Of a stretch of 32,107 nucleotides of DNA, positions 16,245 to 24,523 are shown one piece after another; the stretch's first letter is position 1; every line of letters starts with the position of its first letter. The stretch comes from Vicinamibacteria bacterium (GTDB lineage: Bacteria; Acidobacteriota; Vicinamibacteria; Fen-336). Made by a program: the position numbers and the translations under genes. The notes beneath the pieces are model-generated. The model did not search any database. It saw nothing but the letters and a program-made list of their open reading frames with translations, and had not been told where the DNA came from. The stretch is from positions 1-32,107 of the forward strand of contig DATMML010000135.1 in the NCBI GenBank assembly GCA_035570235.1, written 5' to 3'.

Positions 16245-17063
16245 ATGTACGAGGCTTACTACGGGCTGCGCGAGAAGCCCTTCCGCAAGACCCCCGACCC
16301 CCGCTACCTTTTCCTCAACGAGGTCTACGAGGAGGCGCTGGAGCAGCTGCTCTTTGCGGTGGAAGAGATGGAGCTGGCCCTGCTCACGGGCGAGGTGGGA
16401 GCGGGCAAGACGCTCCTCTCGCGGGCCCTCGTGGACCGGGTGGGGGAGCGCTACGAGGTGGGGATGATCCTCAACCCCCGGCTCACGCCCCGCCAGTTCC
16501 TGCGCACGGTGGCGGGGGAGCTGGGGGTGGCCTCCCCCCGCTTCTATGCCAGCGATCTCCTGGAGCAGATCCACGAGCGCCTCCTGACCCTGGAGCGGGA
16601 GGGCCGGGCCGCCCTCCTGATCCTGGACGAGGCCCACCTCATCCCCGGCAAGCCCACCTTCGAGGAGATCCGGCTCCTCACCAACTTCCAGCTCGACGAC
16701 CGGAACCTGATCGCGGTGGTGCTGGTGGGCCAGACCGAGCTGCGCGACCGCTTGCGGCATCCCGCCTATCGGGCCCTGACCCAGAGGATCGGGGCCCAGT
16801 TCCACCTCACGCCCCTCTCCGCCGGGGATAGCCTCGCCTACCTAAAGCACCGCCTGGGGGTGGCGGGGGCGACGCGGCCCCTCTTCACCGACCACGCCCT
16901 CAACCGGCTTCACGAGGCCGCGGGGGGGATCCCGCGGGTCCTGAACCACCTGGCCACCCAGGCCCTGCTGGAGGGGATGGGACGGGGCGCGAGCCTCATC
17001 GACGAAGAGGTCGTGGCCGCAGTGACGGCGAACCAGGATTTCCTCGTGGCGGTGGGACGGTAA
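16245..17063 (+). CDS. ExeA/GspA-like AAA ATPase inside the chemosensory operon
   Basis: A 272-residue ATPase beginning MYEAYYGLREKPFRKTPDP, the hallmark N-terminus of the ExeA/GspA/MshM group. It has Walker A GEVGAGKT (49-56) and Walker B LLILDEAH (Asp128-Glu129). RALTQRIGAQFHLTPL with its arginine and GGIPRVLNHLATQAL follow, as in the AAA core of this group. It has no C-terminal membrane or peptidoglycan-binding part, so it is a cytosolic ATPase. Relatives help assemble type II secretion or type IV pili (ExeA, MshM), and transposition proteins such as TniB are more distant. It lies one base after cheA and overlaps cheW by the TAATG, so it is clearly part of the system. A role in assembling or placing the array, or in driving pili, is inference. 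Confidence 0.85.
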   Translation: MYEAYYGLREKPFRKTPDPRYLFLNEVYEEALEQLLFAVEEMELALLTGEVGAGKTLLSRALVDRVGERYEVGMILNPRLTPRQFLRTVAGELGVASPRFYASDLLEQIHERLLTLEREGRAALLILDEAHLIPGKPTFEEIRLLTNFQLDDRNLIAVVLVGQTELRDRLRHPAYRALTQRIGAQFHLTPLSAGDSLAYLKHRLGVAGATRPLFTDHALNRLHEAAGGIPRVLNHLATQALLEGMGRGASLIDEEVVAAVTANQDFLVAVGR

Positions 17064-17869
17064 TGGGCCGCATGTCCGAGGCTCGGAAGCGGGCGCGCCG
17101 CGCGGACGGCACGGGCCCCACGCCCCCCCCGGATGCGCAGGAGCCGGCCGGCGCCGCCCCCCCCGAACATTCCCCCGCTCCCCCCCCGGAGGAGATGGTC
17201 TTCCCCTCCGAGGCTCCCCCCGCCCCCTCCCATGCGCGGATCGAGCTGCCTCCCTCCGGGCTGGCCGCGGACATCCTGGCCCGGGAGGACGCGGCCGCGG
17301 TGGCCGTGGAGTCGGAGCCCTCGTCCCCCGAGCCCGCCCCCGCCGGGGCGGCCCGGGCCCACAGCGTCTCATTCTTCGCCGCCCCCGTCCGCGAGGAGCG
17401 GGCCGCGGCCGAGGCCACCGAGCACCTCGCGACTTTTTTCCTGGATCGTGAGGAATACGGGGTCGACGTCCGACTGGTGCAGGAGATCCGGCGGGTCACG
17501 GAGATCACCTCTATGCCCCGGGCGCCGGAGTTCATCAAGGGCGTGATCAACCTCCGAGGGCGCATCATTCCCGTGGTGGACCTCAAGAAGAAGCTGGGCC
17601 TGGGCGAGGTCGACCTCGCCCCCGCCTCCCGGATCGTGGTGGTAAAGATCCGCGAGCGCCTGCTCGGCCTGCTCGTGGATGGCGCCTCCCAGGTTCTCAA
17701 GATCCCGCTCTCCAGTATCGACTCTCCCCCCGAGGAGGTGGTGGAGAAAGGCGGGGACTACATCCGGGGGGTGGCCAAGCTCGAGAGGCGGCTGATCATC
17801 CTCGTGGACCTGCTCAAGATCCTGGCCCTCGAGCTCCAGGCCGCGGGCTCGCCGGCCGGAGAGGCCTGA
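17063..17869 (+). CDS. cheW: CheW coupling protein with long Pro/Ala-rich N-terminal extension
   Basis: Links CheA to the receptors. The CheW fold occupies about residues 120-260 of 268. Its marks are ATFFLDREEYGVDV, PRAPEFIKGVINLRGRIIPVVDL and the C-terminal half with LGLLVDGASQVLKI and YIRGVAKLERRLIILVDL. The first 110 residues are basic at the very start and then low-complexity Pro, Ala and Glu. CheW is normally about 150-170 residues without such a tail. The start ATG overlaps the previous stop (TAATG); an internal ATG at 17072 would change little. The tail may be a flexible tether, but I see no motif in it. Confidence 0.93.
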   Translation: MGRMSEARKRARRADGTGPTPPPDAQEPAGAAPPEHSPAPPPEEMVFPSEAPPAPSHARIELPPSGLAADILAREDAAAVAVESEPSSPEPAPAGAARAHSVSFFAAPVREERAAAEATEHLATFFLDREEYGVDVRLVQEIRRVTEITSMPRAPEFIKGVINLRGRIIPVVDLKKKLGLGEVDLAPASRIVVVKIRERLLGLLVDGASQVLKIPLSSIDSPPEEVVEKGGDYIRGVAKLERRLIILVDLLKILALELQAAGSPAGEA

Positions 17870-17925
17870 GGGGTTAGGATGGTAGAAGCCGCCCCGGCGG
17901 GACAACCGACTTCACAAGGAGATCC

Positions 17926-18840
17926 ATGACGATGCCGCGACTCGCGGTGGCTCTGGCCGTGGCCTCCCTACTGTCATCCCCTCTGGGGGCGGCGGAGGTG
18001 GCGGTCCTCAAGAGCACGGAGACGCCCGCCTGGCGTCCCGCCCTGGACGCCATGCGCCGGGTCGCGGTCGGCCACAATGTGACCGAGTACGACCTGCGCG
18101 GCGACCGGACGGAGGCCGAGAAGGTGCTGGCCACCTTCAAGGGCAAGCCCCTCATCATCGTCGCCATGGGTCCCCTCGCCGCCCAGCTCGTGAAGGATCT
18201 GGCCCCCGAGAGCTCGATGGTGTACTGCATGGTCCAGGACCCGGCCAAGGCCGGCCTTCTCACCCTCCCCAACGCGGCGGGGGTGGCCTACGCCATTCCC
18301 GTCAAGAATCAGCTCGCCGCTTTCCGGATGGTCTACCCCCGGGGCGTGCGCATCGGCGTGATCTACAGCGAGGAGGGGTCCGGTCGCCTGGTGCAGGAGG
18401 CCCAAAAGGCCGCCCTGGTGGTCCGCTTGGTGATCGTGACGCGCCCGGTGACGTCGGAGAAGGAGGTCCCCCAGGCGCTGCGCGTCTTGCTCAAGGGCGA
18501 CGACGCCGCGGACGCGCTCTGGATGCCTCCCGACCCCCTCCTCCTGACCACGGAGACCCGGCGCTTCCTGTTGGCCGAGACCCTGAAGGCGGGCAAGCCC
18601 GTGCTCAGCTTCTCCCCCGCCCTGGTGGTGGAGGGGGCTCTCGCCAGCAGCGGCGCCGACGTGGCTTCTATCGGCGAGCAGGTGGGGGAGCTCGTGGCCC
18701 GGCTCGCGGCGGGAGAGAAAGGCATACGCGGCACCCTCCTGGTGCCGCGGGCGGAGCTCATGATCAACAAGAAGATCGCGGAGAAGCTGCGCATCGAGAT
18801 CCCGGCCGACGCCCTTCGGGCCGCGGCGCGCGTTTTCTAG
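17926..18840 (+). CDS. Secreted substrate-binding protein (ABC_sub_bind/TrpX-like)
   Basis: A 304-residue protein with a classical signal peptide (hydrophobic 5-21, cleavage likely after LGA at about 22) and no lipobox Cys, so a soluble periplasmic protein. The mature part has two alpha-beta lobes. Its landmarks are [14 protein letters not shown] at the start, [40 protein letters not shown] and [18 protein letters not shown]. This matches the ABC_sub_bind family, which includes aromatic amino acid binders such as TrpX. The normal partners, permease and ATPase, are absent. Instead it lies between cheW and a receptor gene, with AAGGAGATCC before the ATG, so it probably presents a ligand to that receptor. 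The ligand cannot be read from sequence. Confidence 0.85.
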   Translation: MTMPRLAVALAVASLLSSPLGAAEVAVLKSTETPAWRPALDAMRRVAVGHNVTEYDLRGDRTEAEKVLATFKGKPLIIVAMGPLAAQLVKDLAPESSMVYCMVQDPAKAGLLTLPNAAGVAYAIPVKNQLAAFRMVYPRGVRIGVIYSEEGSGRLVQEAQKAALVVRLVIVTRPVTSEKEVPQALRVLLKGDDAADALWMPPDPLLLTTETRRFLLAETLKAGKPVLSFSPALVVEGALASSGADVASIGEQVGELVARLAAGEKGIRGTLLVPRAELMINKKIAEKLRIEIPADALRAAARVF

Positions 18841-18848
18841 GAGGGGGC

Positions 18849-21140
18849 ATGCGTCTGAGAGTGCGATCCGTGGGCACCAAGTTGACCCTCCTCGGCGCCA
18901 GCTTCGCCATCGTGGTGGGGGCGGTGTCGGTGGTCTACGACTACATCGCCAGCCAGCGCCTCATGCGTCAGGAGATGCTCAAGCGCGGGCGCTACATCGT
19001 AGGCAACCTGGCCTACAACAGCAAATACGGGGTGCTCACCGAGGACAAGCCCCTCCTGGCCCAATTCCTGGAGGGGGCGCTCTCCGGGGGGGGAAGAGAG
19101 GCGTCGGACGTGGTGGCGGCCATGATTCGGGACCAGAAGGGCGTCATCCTCGCCCAGAAGGGCCCACCCCTTGCCGACCTGCCCCCCACCCCCGCCGCGA
19201 CCTTCGAGGAGAGGGAGACCGCCACCGTCGCCGGCGAGCCCGTCATCCTCTTCCGGGCTCCGGTCACCACCGACGTCGCCAGCGGGGGAGGCGACATGGC
19301 GGCCGAGCTCGGCGTGGCCGCCACCCCCAGCGGCCCCTCCCTCAAGGGGGGGGTCGAGGTTGCCATCAGCAAGGCGGTGATGGTCGCTCAGCAGCGACGC
19401 CAGGCCCTGGAGACTCTGGGCGTGGGCAGCCTGCTCATGGCCCTGGGCCTGGGCGGGGGCTGGTACCTCCTCGGGCGCTGGTTCCGTCCCCTGAAGCACA
19501 TGGCCGAGGTATCCGAGGCGGTGGCCAAAGGGGATCTCATGGAGAGCCTGACCATCCAGACCGATGACGAGATCGGTACTCTGGCCCGCGGCCTGAACGA
19601 GATGGTGGCCAACCTGCGCCGGATCGTCGACAACATCCAGGAGGCGTCGGTTCAGGTAGCCTCTTCGGCGGGAGAGATCTCGGCCAACGCCAAGCTCATC
19701 ATCCAGGGGGCGCAGGGGCAGGCGCAGGCCGCGGAGGAGACGTCCACGTCCATGGAGGAGATGGCGGCCTCCATCCAGACCGTGGCCAGCAACGCCCAGA
19801 GCCTCGCCAACTACGTGGAGGAGACCAGCAGCTCCGTCACCGAGATGGGGGCCTCCATCGAGCAGGTGGCCCGCTCCAGCGCCACCCTCGCGGGCACGGT
19901 GACGGAGGCCTCGGCCACCATCGAGCAGATGACGGTCTCCATCGATCAGATGGCCAAGAATCTGGAGAGCCTGGCCGGCACCGTCAACGAGACCACCGCC
20001 ACCATGGAGGACATGACAAGCTTCATCGCCTCCGTGGCCCGCAACGCCGAGGCCTTGAGCAACGCCGCCCAGCGCACGAGCCACACCGTCTCCGAGATGG
20101 CGGGGGCGGTGAACGACGTGGCCAAGATGACCATCGAGGCGGACCGGATCAGCGGCAAGGCCTCGGAGGACGCCCGCACGGGAGGGGAGGCCGTGGCCCG
20201 GACCATCGAGGGGATGAAGAGCATCTCCGACACCATGGAGAACACGGCCCGCGTGATCACGGGCCTGGGCCGGCGCTCCCAGGAGATCGGCCGCATCCTG
20301 GAGGTGATCGAGGAGATCGCGGACCAGACCAACCTCCTCGCCTTGAACGCGGCCATCGAGGCGGCCCGAGCGGGGGAGGCGGGCCGTGGCTTCGCGGTGG
20401 TGGCGGATGAGGTGCGCAAGCTCGCGGAGCGGTCGGTGGAGGCGGCCAAGGAGATAGGGGACGTGGTGCGTCAGGTCCAGCAGGAGACGGGGGACGCGGT
20501 GGAAGTCGCCAAGGCAGGAGCGGCGGAGACCAAGCAGGGGATCTTGCTCGCGGACAAGGCGGGGCTGGCCCTGCGCAGCATCATCGACTCCGTGTCCCGC
20601 TCCAGCCAGCTCATGGCCGAGATCGCGGCCGCCACCTCCAAGCAGTCCCAGGCCTCGTCGGAAGTGCTGCAGACCGTCACCCACATGACCGCCGCCACTA
20701 CCCAGGTCACGAGCGCGGTGCGGGAGCAGGCGGAGGGGTCCAAGCAGATCCGCCAGGCCATGGAGAACATCAAGAGAATCATGACCCAGGCCGCGGACTC
20801 GACCAAGGAACAGGCGGCCGGCGGCCGCCAGGTGCGCCTGTCCGTGGAGAACATGAACAAGATCGCCTCCCAGGTCGGGATCGCCACCCAGGAGCAGGCG
20901 GAGGGAAGCCGCCAGATCGTCCACGCGGTGGAGAAGATGAATTCCATGACCCAGCAGGTCTCCCATGCCACCGCCGAGCAGAAGAAGGGGGGGGAGCTGG
21001 TGGTGAGGGCCATCGAGAACATCTCGGAGATCGCCCGCGACAACCTGTCCACGGTGGAGGAGATGTCCAAGGCCACCGTCAATCTGGCCCAGCAGGCGGA
21101 GAACCTGGCCAAGTTGGTCTCGGTCTTCCGCGTGCAGTGA
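18849..21140 (+). CDS. Methyl-accepting chemotaxis protein (transmembrane)
   Basis: The receptor of the cluster, 763 residues. Membrane segment 1 is about 13-33 and segment 2 about 188-208. The sensor between them (about 150 residues, with [18 protein letters not shown]) looks CHASE8- or Cache-like but I cannot assign it firmly. HAMP spans about 209-262 ([18 protein letters not shown]). The long cytoplasmic coiled-coil hairpin has its tip at [20 protein letters not shown]. Both arms are built of five 28-residue units (annotated separately), so the rod is longer than in enteric receptors. The C-terminus ends FRVQ with no CheR-tethering pentapeptide. The gene starts eight bases after the binding-protein gene with GAGGGGG upstream, which suggests the two work together. 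Confidence 0.95.
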   Translation: MRLRVRSVGTKLTLLGASFAIVVGAVSVVYDYIASQRLMRQEMLKRGRYIVGNLAYNSKYGVLTEDKPLLAQFLEGALSGGGREASDVVAAMIRDQKGVILAQKGPPLADLPPTPAATFEERETATVAGEPVILFRAPVTTDVASGGGDMAAELGVAATPSGPSLKGGVEVAISKAVMVAQQRRQALETLGVGSLLMALGLGGGWYLLGRWFRPLKHMAEVSEAVAKGDLMESLTIQTDDEIGTLARGLNEMVANLRRIVDNIQEASVQVASSAGEISANAKLIIQGAQGQAQAAEETSTSMEEMAASIQTVASNAQSLANYVEETSSSVTEMGASIEQVARSSATLAGTVTEASATIEQMTVSIDQMAKNLESLAGTVNETTATMEDMTSFIASVARNAEALSNAAQRTSHTVSEMAGAVNDVAKMTIEADRISGKASEDARTGGEAVARTIEGMKSISDTMENTARVITGLGRRSQEIGRILEVIEEIADQTNLLALNAAIEAARAGEAGRGFAVVADEVRKLAERSVEAAKEIGDVVRQVQQETGDAVEVAKAGAAETKQGILLADKAGLALRSIIDSVSRSSQLMAEIAAATSKQSQASSEVLQTVTHMTAATTQVTSAVREQAEGSKQIRQAMENIKRIMTQAADSTKEQAAGGRQVRLSVENMNKIASQVGIATQEQAEGSRQIVHAVEKMNSMTQQVSHATAEQKKGGELVVRAIENISEIARDNLSTVEEMSKATVNLAQQAENLAKLVSVFRVQ
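19698..20117 (+). repeat. Five 28-residue coiled-coil units, descending arm of the receptor
   Basis: Five successive 84-base units encode residues 284-423 of the receptor. Each unit has four heptads; a Thr- or Ser-rich core such as [31 protein letters not shown] or [12 protein letters not shown] recurs at the same place with no insertion or deletion. The protein repeat is clearer than the DNA repeat, which points to old duplication or coiled-coil constraint rather than recent expansion. Confidence 0.8.
20640..21059 (+). repeat. Five 28-residue coiled-coil units, ascending arm of the receptor
   Basis: Five 84-base units encode residues 598-737. Units two to four begin [18 protein letters not shown] and EQAEGSRQI, and the fifth begins EQKKGGEL, at exact 28-residue spacing. 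The number of units equals that on the opposite arm, as expected if the two helices pair as an antiparallel hairpin. EQAEG-type motifs are typical near methylation regions. Confidence 0.82.
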
Positions 21141-21144
21141 GAAG

Positions 21145-21177
21145 GGGGCAGGCCGCCCTCCGGCCCTAGGGTGCCCC
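21145..21177 (+). terminator. Two-part hairpin after the receptor gene
   Basis: The 47-base gap can fold with an outer stem GGGGCA/TGCCCC and an inner stem GGCCG/CGGCC with a five-base loop, followed only by GAGTTT. The lack of a T-run makes full termination unlikely. It could stabilise the upstream message or reduce read-through into the HEAT gene. Confidence 0.35.
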
Positions 21178-21187
21178 GAGTTTAAGG

Positions 21188-23548
21188 ATGGACATACAGG
21201 CTGCCCTGGAGGCGCTCCGCACCGGAGAGGAGGCGGTCCGCCGCAAGGCCGTGGACGAGCTCGGGGGCTCCGGCCGTCCCGAGGCCATCCCCCCGCTCCT
21301 TCTGGCGGTGGCGGACGAGAGCTGGCCCGTGCGGCAAGCGGCCGCCGACCACCTGGCCGCGCTCTCTCTGAAGACGCTCCTGCCCGCCCTGGAAGCCGCC
21401 CTCCGCGACGACGAGAACGCGGCCTTGCGCAACGCCGCCATCGAGACCTACGTCCGGCTGGGCCCGGCGGCGGTTCCCCCCCTCCTGACCCTCCTCGGGG
21501 ACGCCGACGAAGAGGTTCGCAACTTCGCGGGCGTGATGCTGGGCTCGCTGCGTGACCGGCGCGCGGTGCCGCCGCTCATCGCCGCCCTTGGCGATCCGGA
21601 CGTGAACGTCCGCCACGCGGCTGCGGCCAGCCTCGGCCAAATCGGGGACCCGGAGGCGGTGCCGCCCCTGATCGAAGCCCTGAAGTCCGAGCCCTGGCTG
21701 CAGTACCCGGCGATCCATGCCCTGGGCGAGATCGCGGACCCGCGGGCGGCCCCCGCCCTTCTCGGGCTCCTGAGCGACGACTTCTTCCGGGGGCCCGCCT
21801 TGGAGGCGTTGGGGCGGCTCGCGGATCGGGAGGCCCTGCCGCGCCTCATCCCCTACCTCTACGACCCCGAGCCCGCCCTCCGCAACATGGCCATCCGGGC
21901 GGTGGTGGACATTGAGCAGCGGGCCACCGCGGAGGGGGAGAGCCTGGATCCGGAGGTTGAGGCCGCGCTCCGGCGCGAGGACCTCGTGGACCACCTGCTC
22001 TTTACCCTCGGCGACGACGATCCCTTGAACCGGCGGACCGCGGCCATCACCCTCGGCTGGCTCAAAGAGCCGCGGGCGGAGCGCCTGCTCGTGGACCTGC
22101 TCGGCCAAGCCGGTATGCAGGAGTACGTCACCCACGCCCTCGTCTCCATCGGCTTCCAGGACCGCTCCGCCTACGTCCACGGCCTGGCCCATCCCGAGGA
22201 CACGGTCCGCCAGGGGACGGTGAGATGCCTGGCTTTCATCGCGCCCGCGGGGGGGATCGACCTCGTCGCGCCCCTCATCCACGATCCCTCCGCGGAGGTG
22301 CGGGCAGAAGCGGTGGTGGCCATCGGCCGCCTGGGGGACGAGGACGCGGCCATGCTGCTCTTCGAGCTCCTGGGCGACGAGAGCGAGCTGATCCAGGAGA
22401 GCGCCATGGACGCCCTGGCCCGCATGTCCCCCGGGCGGGTGGTCCCCCTCCTCCTGCAGGCCCTCTCGAGCCCGGAGGCGGCGGTGCGCATTCGTTCCGC
22501 AGAGACCTTGGGCCTCGTCCGCGATCCCTCCACCGCCCCCGCCCTCATCGCGGTTTGTCAGGATCCCCGGGAGACCGTGCGCGCGGCCGCCATCAAAGCC
22601 CTGGGGGAGGTCGAGGCCGCGGGCGTCCTCGAGCACCTGCGCCTGGCTCTCGGGGACGAGAGCAGCCTGGTCCGGCAGCAGGCCGTGCTCTCCCTGGGCA
22701 AGCTCCAGGAGGCGGAGACCGCGGGCGACCTCATCCCCCTGCTCGCGGACCCGGATCCGCGGATGCGCTTCGTGACCCTGCGCGCCCTGGGCCAGATCCG
22801 GAACGCGGAAGCCGTTCCCCAGATGCTGCCTTTCCTGTCCGACCTCCGGAAGGAGCTGCGGTTCGCGGCCGTAGAGGCGCTGGGGACGATCCGGGCCCCG
22901 GCCGCGGTGCGGCCCCTCCTCGAGATCTTGCGCGATCCGGACCGCAACCTGCGGCGGACGGCGGCGGAGAGCCTGGGCATGATCGCGGACCCCCAGGCCG
23001 CGCCCCCCCTGCTCCTGGCCCTGGAGGACGAGCACTGGAGCGTCCGCTGCGGGGCCGCCACCGCGCTCGGGCGCATCCGGAGCGCCAAGGCCACCCCCGC
23101 CCTCCTCGGCCGCCTGGGGGACGAGGACCCGACCGTACGGCGCGCGGTGGCGGCCGCCCTGGGGGAGATCGGCGATCCCCGGGCCGCCGGCCGCCTCGTC
23201 GAGGCCATCGCCGATCCCGGACTCCAGCTCACCGCCCTCGAGGCCCTGCGCCGCCTGGGCGGAGCCGCCCTCCCCGAGATGGAGCGGGCCTTCTCCAGCT
23301 CGGGCCCGGATGCGCGGCGCCTGCTCGTGGACTTGGTGGGCAAGCTCGAGGAGCCCAACGCCCGCCGGCTCTTGCTCGCCGCCCTCGCCGACGACAGCGC
23401 CCAGGTCCGCGCGGAGGCCGCGCATGCCCTGGGCGACGGCGGTTTCCGCGAGGCCTTGCGTCCCCTGATGGACCTGAAGGCGTCGGATCCCTCCCCCGCG
23501 GTCCGCCAGGCCGCGGCCCAGGCCCTCAAGAAGCTCGCTCCCCGGTGA
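21188..23548 (+). CDS. Giant HEAT-repeat protein (PBS-lyase-type repeats)
   Basis: A 786-residue protein made almost wholly of 31-residue HEAT repeats of the phycocyanobilin-lyase type. The recurring pattern is AVPPLIAALGDPDVNVRHAA followed by AASLGQIGDPE. I judge roughly two dozen repeats from residue 5 to the end. There is no signal peptide, membrane segment or catalytic domain, so it is a cytosolic scaffold with an extended superhelical surface. It lies between the receptor gene and cheR, in the same direction. Myxococcus xanthus has a HEAT-like lyase homologue (Cpc7) in its Che7 chemosensory cluster, so such pairing has precedent. It probably binds one or more Che proteins, but the partner is unknown. 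AAGG precedes the ATG. Confidence 0.9.
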   Translation: MDIQAALEALRTGEEAVRRKAVDELGGSGRPEAIPPLLLAVADESWPVRQAAADHLAALSLKTLLPALEAALRDDENAALRNAAIETYVRLGPAAVPPLLTLLGDADEEVRNFAGVMLGSLRDRRAVPPLIAALGDPDVNVRHAAAASLGQIGDPEAVPPLIEALKSEPWLQYPAIHALGEIADPRAAPALLGLLSDDFFRGPALEALGRLADREALPRLIPYLYDPEPALRNMAIRAVVDIEQRATAEGESLDPEVEAALRREDLVDHLLFTLGDDDPLNRRTAAITLGWLKEPRAERLLVDLLGQAGMQEYVTHALVSIGFQDRSAYVHGLAHPEDTVRQGTVRCLAFIAPAGGIDLVAPLIHDPSAEVRAEAVVAIGRLGDEDAAMLLFELLGDESELIQESAMDALARMSPGRVVPLLLQALSSPEAAVRIRSAETLGLVRDPSTAPALIAVCQDPRETVRAAAIKALGEVEAAGVLEHLRLALGDESSLVRQQAVLSLGKLQEAETAGDLIPLLADPDPRMRFVTLRALGQIRNAEAVPQMLPFLSDLRKELRFAAVEALGTIRAPAAVRPLLEILRDPDRNLRRTAAESLGMIADPQAAPPLLLALEDEHWSVRCGAATALGRIRSAKATPALLGRLGDEDPTVRRAVAAALGEIGDPRAAGRLVEAIADPGLQLTALEALRRLGGAALPEMERAFSSSGPDARRLLVDLVGKLEEPNARRLLLAALADDSAQVRAEAAHALGDGGFREALRPLMDLKASDPSPAVRQAAAQALKKLAPR

Positions 23549-23592
23549 CACCACGTTGAGGACAGCACCGGATCCGCGGGGCCGTGGACCAA

Positions 23593-23604
23593 GGGGAGCT
23601 CCCC
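23593..23604. repeat. 12-base palindrome in the HEAT-cheR gap
   Basis: The 108-base gap before cheR contains the perfect palindrome GGGGAGCTCCCC. No Shine-Dalgarno sequence is visible before the cheR ATG. The palindrome could be a protein site or a short hairpin, or chance in GC-rich DNA. Confidence 0.25.
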
Positions 23605-23656
23605 CGAAGCCAGCGAGGGTTCGAGGGGGGGTGCGGCCTCCCCTCTCTGCTCACTG

Positions 23657-24523
23657 ATGTTCCGCACCTCCGACCTCGACGCCGACCTCTCCGAGGAGGA
23701 GTTCCGCCTCCTCCGCGACTTCATCCACGAGCAGTTCGGGCTCTACTTCGACGATGGGCAGCGGCTTTCGCTCCGCGCCCGCCTGGCCGGCCGGCTTTCC
23801 TTCCTGGGCCTCCTCTCCTTCGAGGACTACTATCGCTACCTACGCTTCGGGCCCCAGCGCGCGGAGGAGCGGGAGCGCATGGTCAGCCACCTCACCAACA
23901 ACGAGACCTATTTTTACCGCGAGCAGGCCCAGCTGAAGGTCTTCTCGGAGAGCGTGCTCCGGAGCATCAAGGAGCGAAAAGCCCGCACCGATGACCGCCG
24001 TCTGCGCATTCTCTCCGCCGGCTGCTCCACCGGCGAAGAGGTCATGACCCTGGCCATGATCGTCTACGACAGCGGTCAGTTCTTCTGGAACTGGGATGTG
24101 CAGGTCGTGGGCCTGGACGTGGACCGGGAGGCGCTGGAGAAGGCGCGGCGGGGCCTCTACCACCAGAACTCCTTCCGGGCCACGAGCCCTGCTCTCGTGG
24201 AGCGTCACTTCGTGAAGGAGGGGGCCGGGATCCGGATCAAGGAGCCCATCCGCCGGCTGGTGAACCTGCGCCCCGGCAACATTCTCGAGCCGGCCAGCTA
24301 CCTCGACCTCATGCCCATCGACGCCCTCTTCTGCCGGAACGTGCTCATCTACTTCTCGGACGCCACCACCCTGCGGGCGGTCCGTCTGTTCCACCAGGCG
24401 CTGGCCCCCGGCGGCTACTTGTTCCTGGGTCACGCGGAGTCCCTCTCGCGGATCACGGACATGTTCACCCCCGTCCGCTTCCAGGGGGCCATGGCCTACC
24501 AGAGGCCGGAGGGGCCGCGGTGA
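23657..24523 (+). CDS. cheR: Chemotaxis protein methyltransferase CheR
   Basis: Adds methyl groups from S-adenosylmethionine to receptor glutamates during adaptation. The 288 residues comprise the N-terminal helical domain (1-75, EEEFRLLRDFIHEQFGLYF) and the methyltransferase domain. The latter has TNNETYFYRE, the SAM loop ILSAGCSTGEEVMTLAM, VVGLDVDREAL, and FCRNVLIYF followed by LAPGGYLFLGHAESL. There is no TPR or other extra domain. The ATG at 23657 starts at the usual CheR N-terminus but has no visible ribosome binding site. Its stop overlaps the start of cheB (GTGA), the classic adaptation pair. Confidence 0.96.
   Translation: MFRTSDLDADLSEEEFRLLRDFIHEQFGLYFDDGQRLSLRARLAGRLSFLGLLSFEDYYRYLRFGPQRAEERERMVSHLTNNETYFYREQAQLKVFSESVLRSIKERKARTDDRRLRILSAGCSTGEEVMTLAMIVYDSGQFFWNWDVQVVGLDVDREALEKARRGLYHQNSFRATSPALVERHFVKEGAGIRIKEPIRRLVNLRPGNILEPASYLDLMPIDALFCRNVLIYFSDATTLRAVRLFHQALAPGGYLFLGHAESLSRITDMFTPVRFQGAMAYQRPEGPR

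Noticed and set aside
16245-17063. Transposition protein TniB/IstB for the AAA ATPase
   Set aside because: No transposase neighbours or inverted repeats are present, and the N-terminus is of the ExeA/GspA type.
18837-20966. A 709-codon minus-strand frame opposite the receptor gene
   Set aside because: The composition (His, Leu, Gly, Asp in periodic runs) reflects the repeated coiled-coil codons on the plus strand; the receptor is clearly the real gene.
21182-23554. A 790-codon open frame on the minus strand opposite the HEAT gene
   Set aside because: It mirrors the HEAT protein codon for codon, is rich in Gly, Arg and Glu repeats, and has no recognisable domain; it is the antisense of GC-rich repeat codons.
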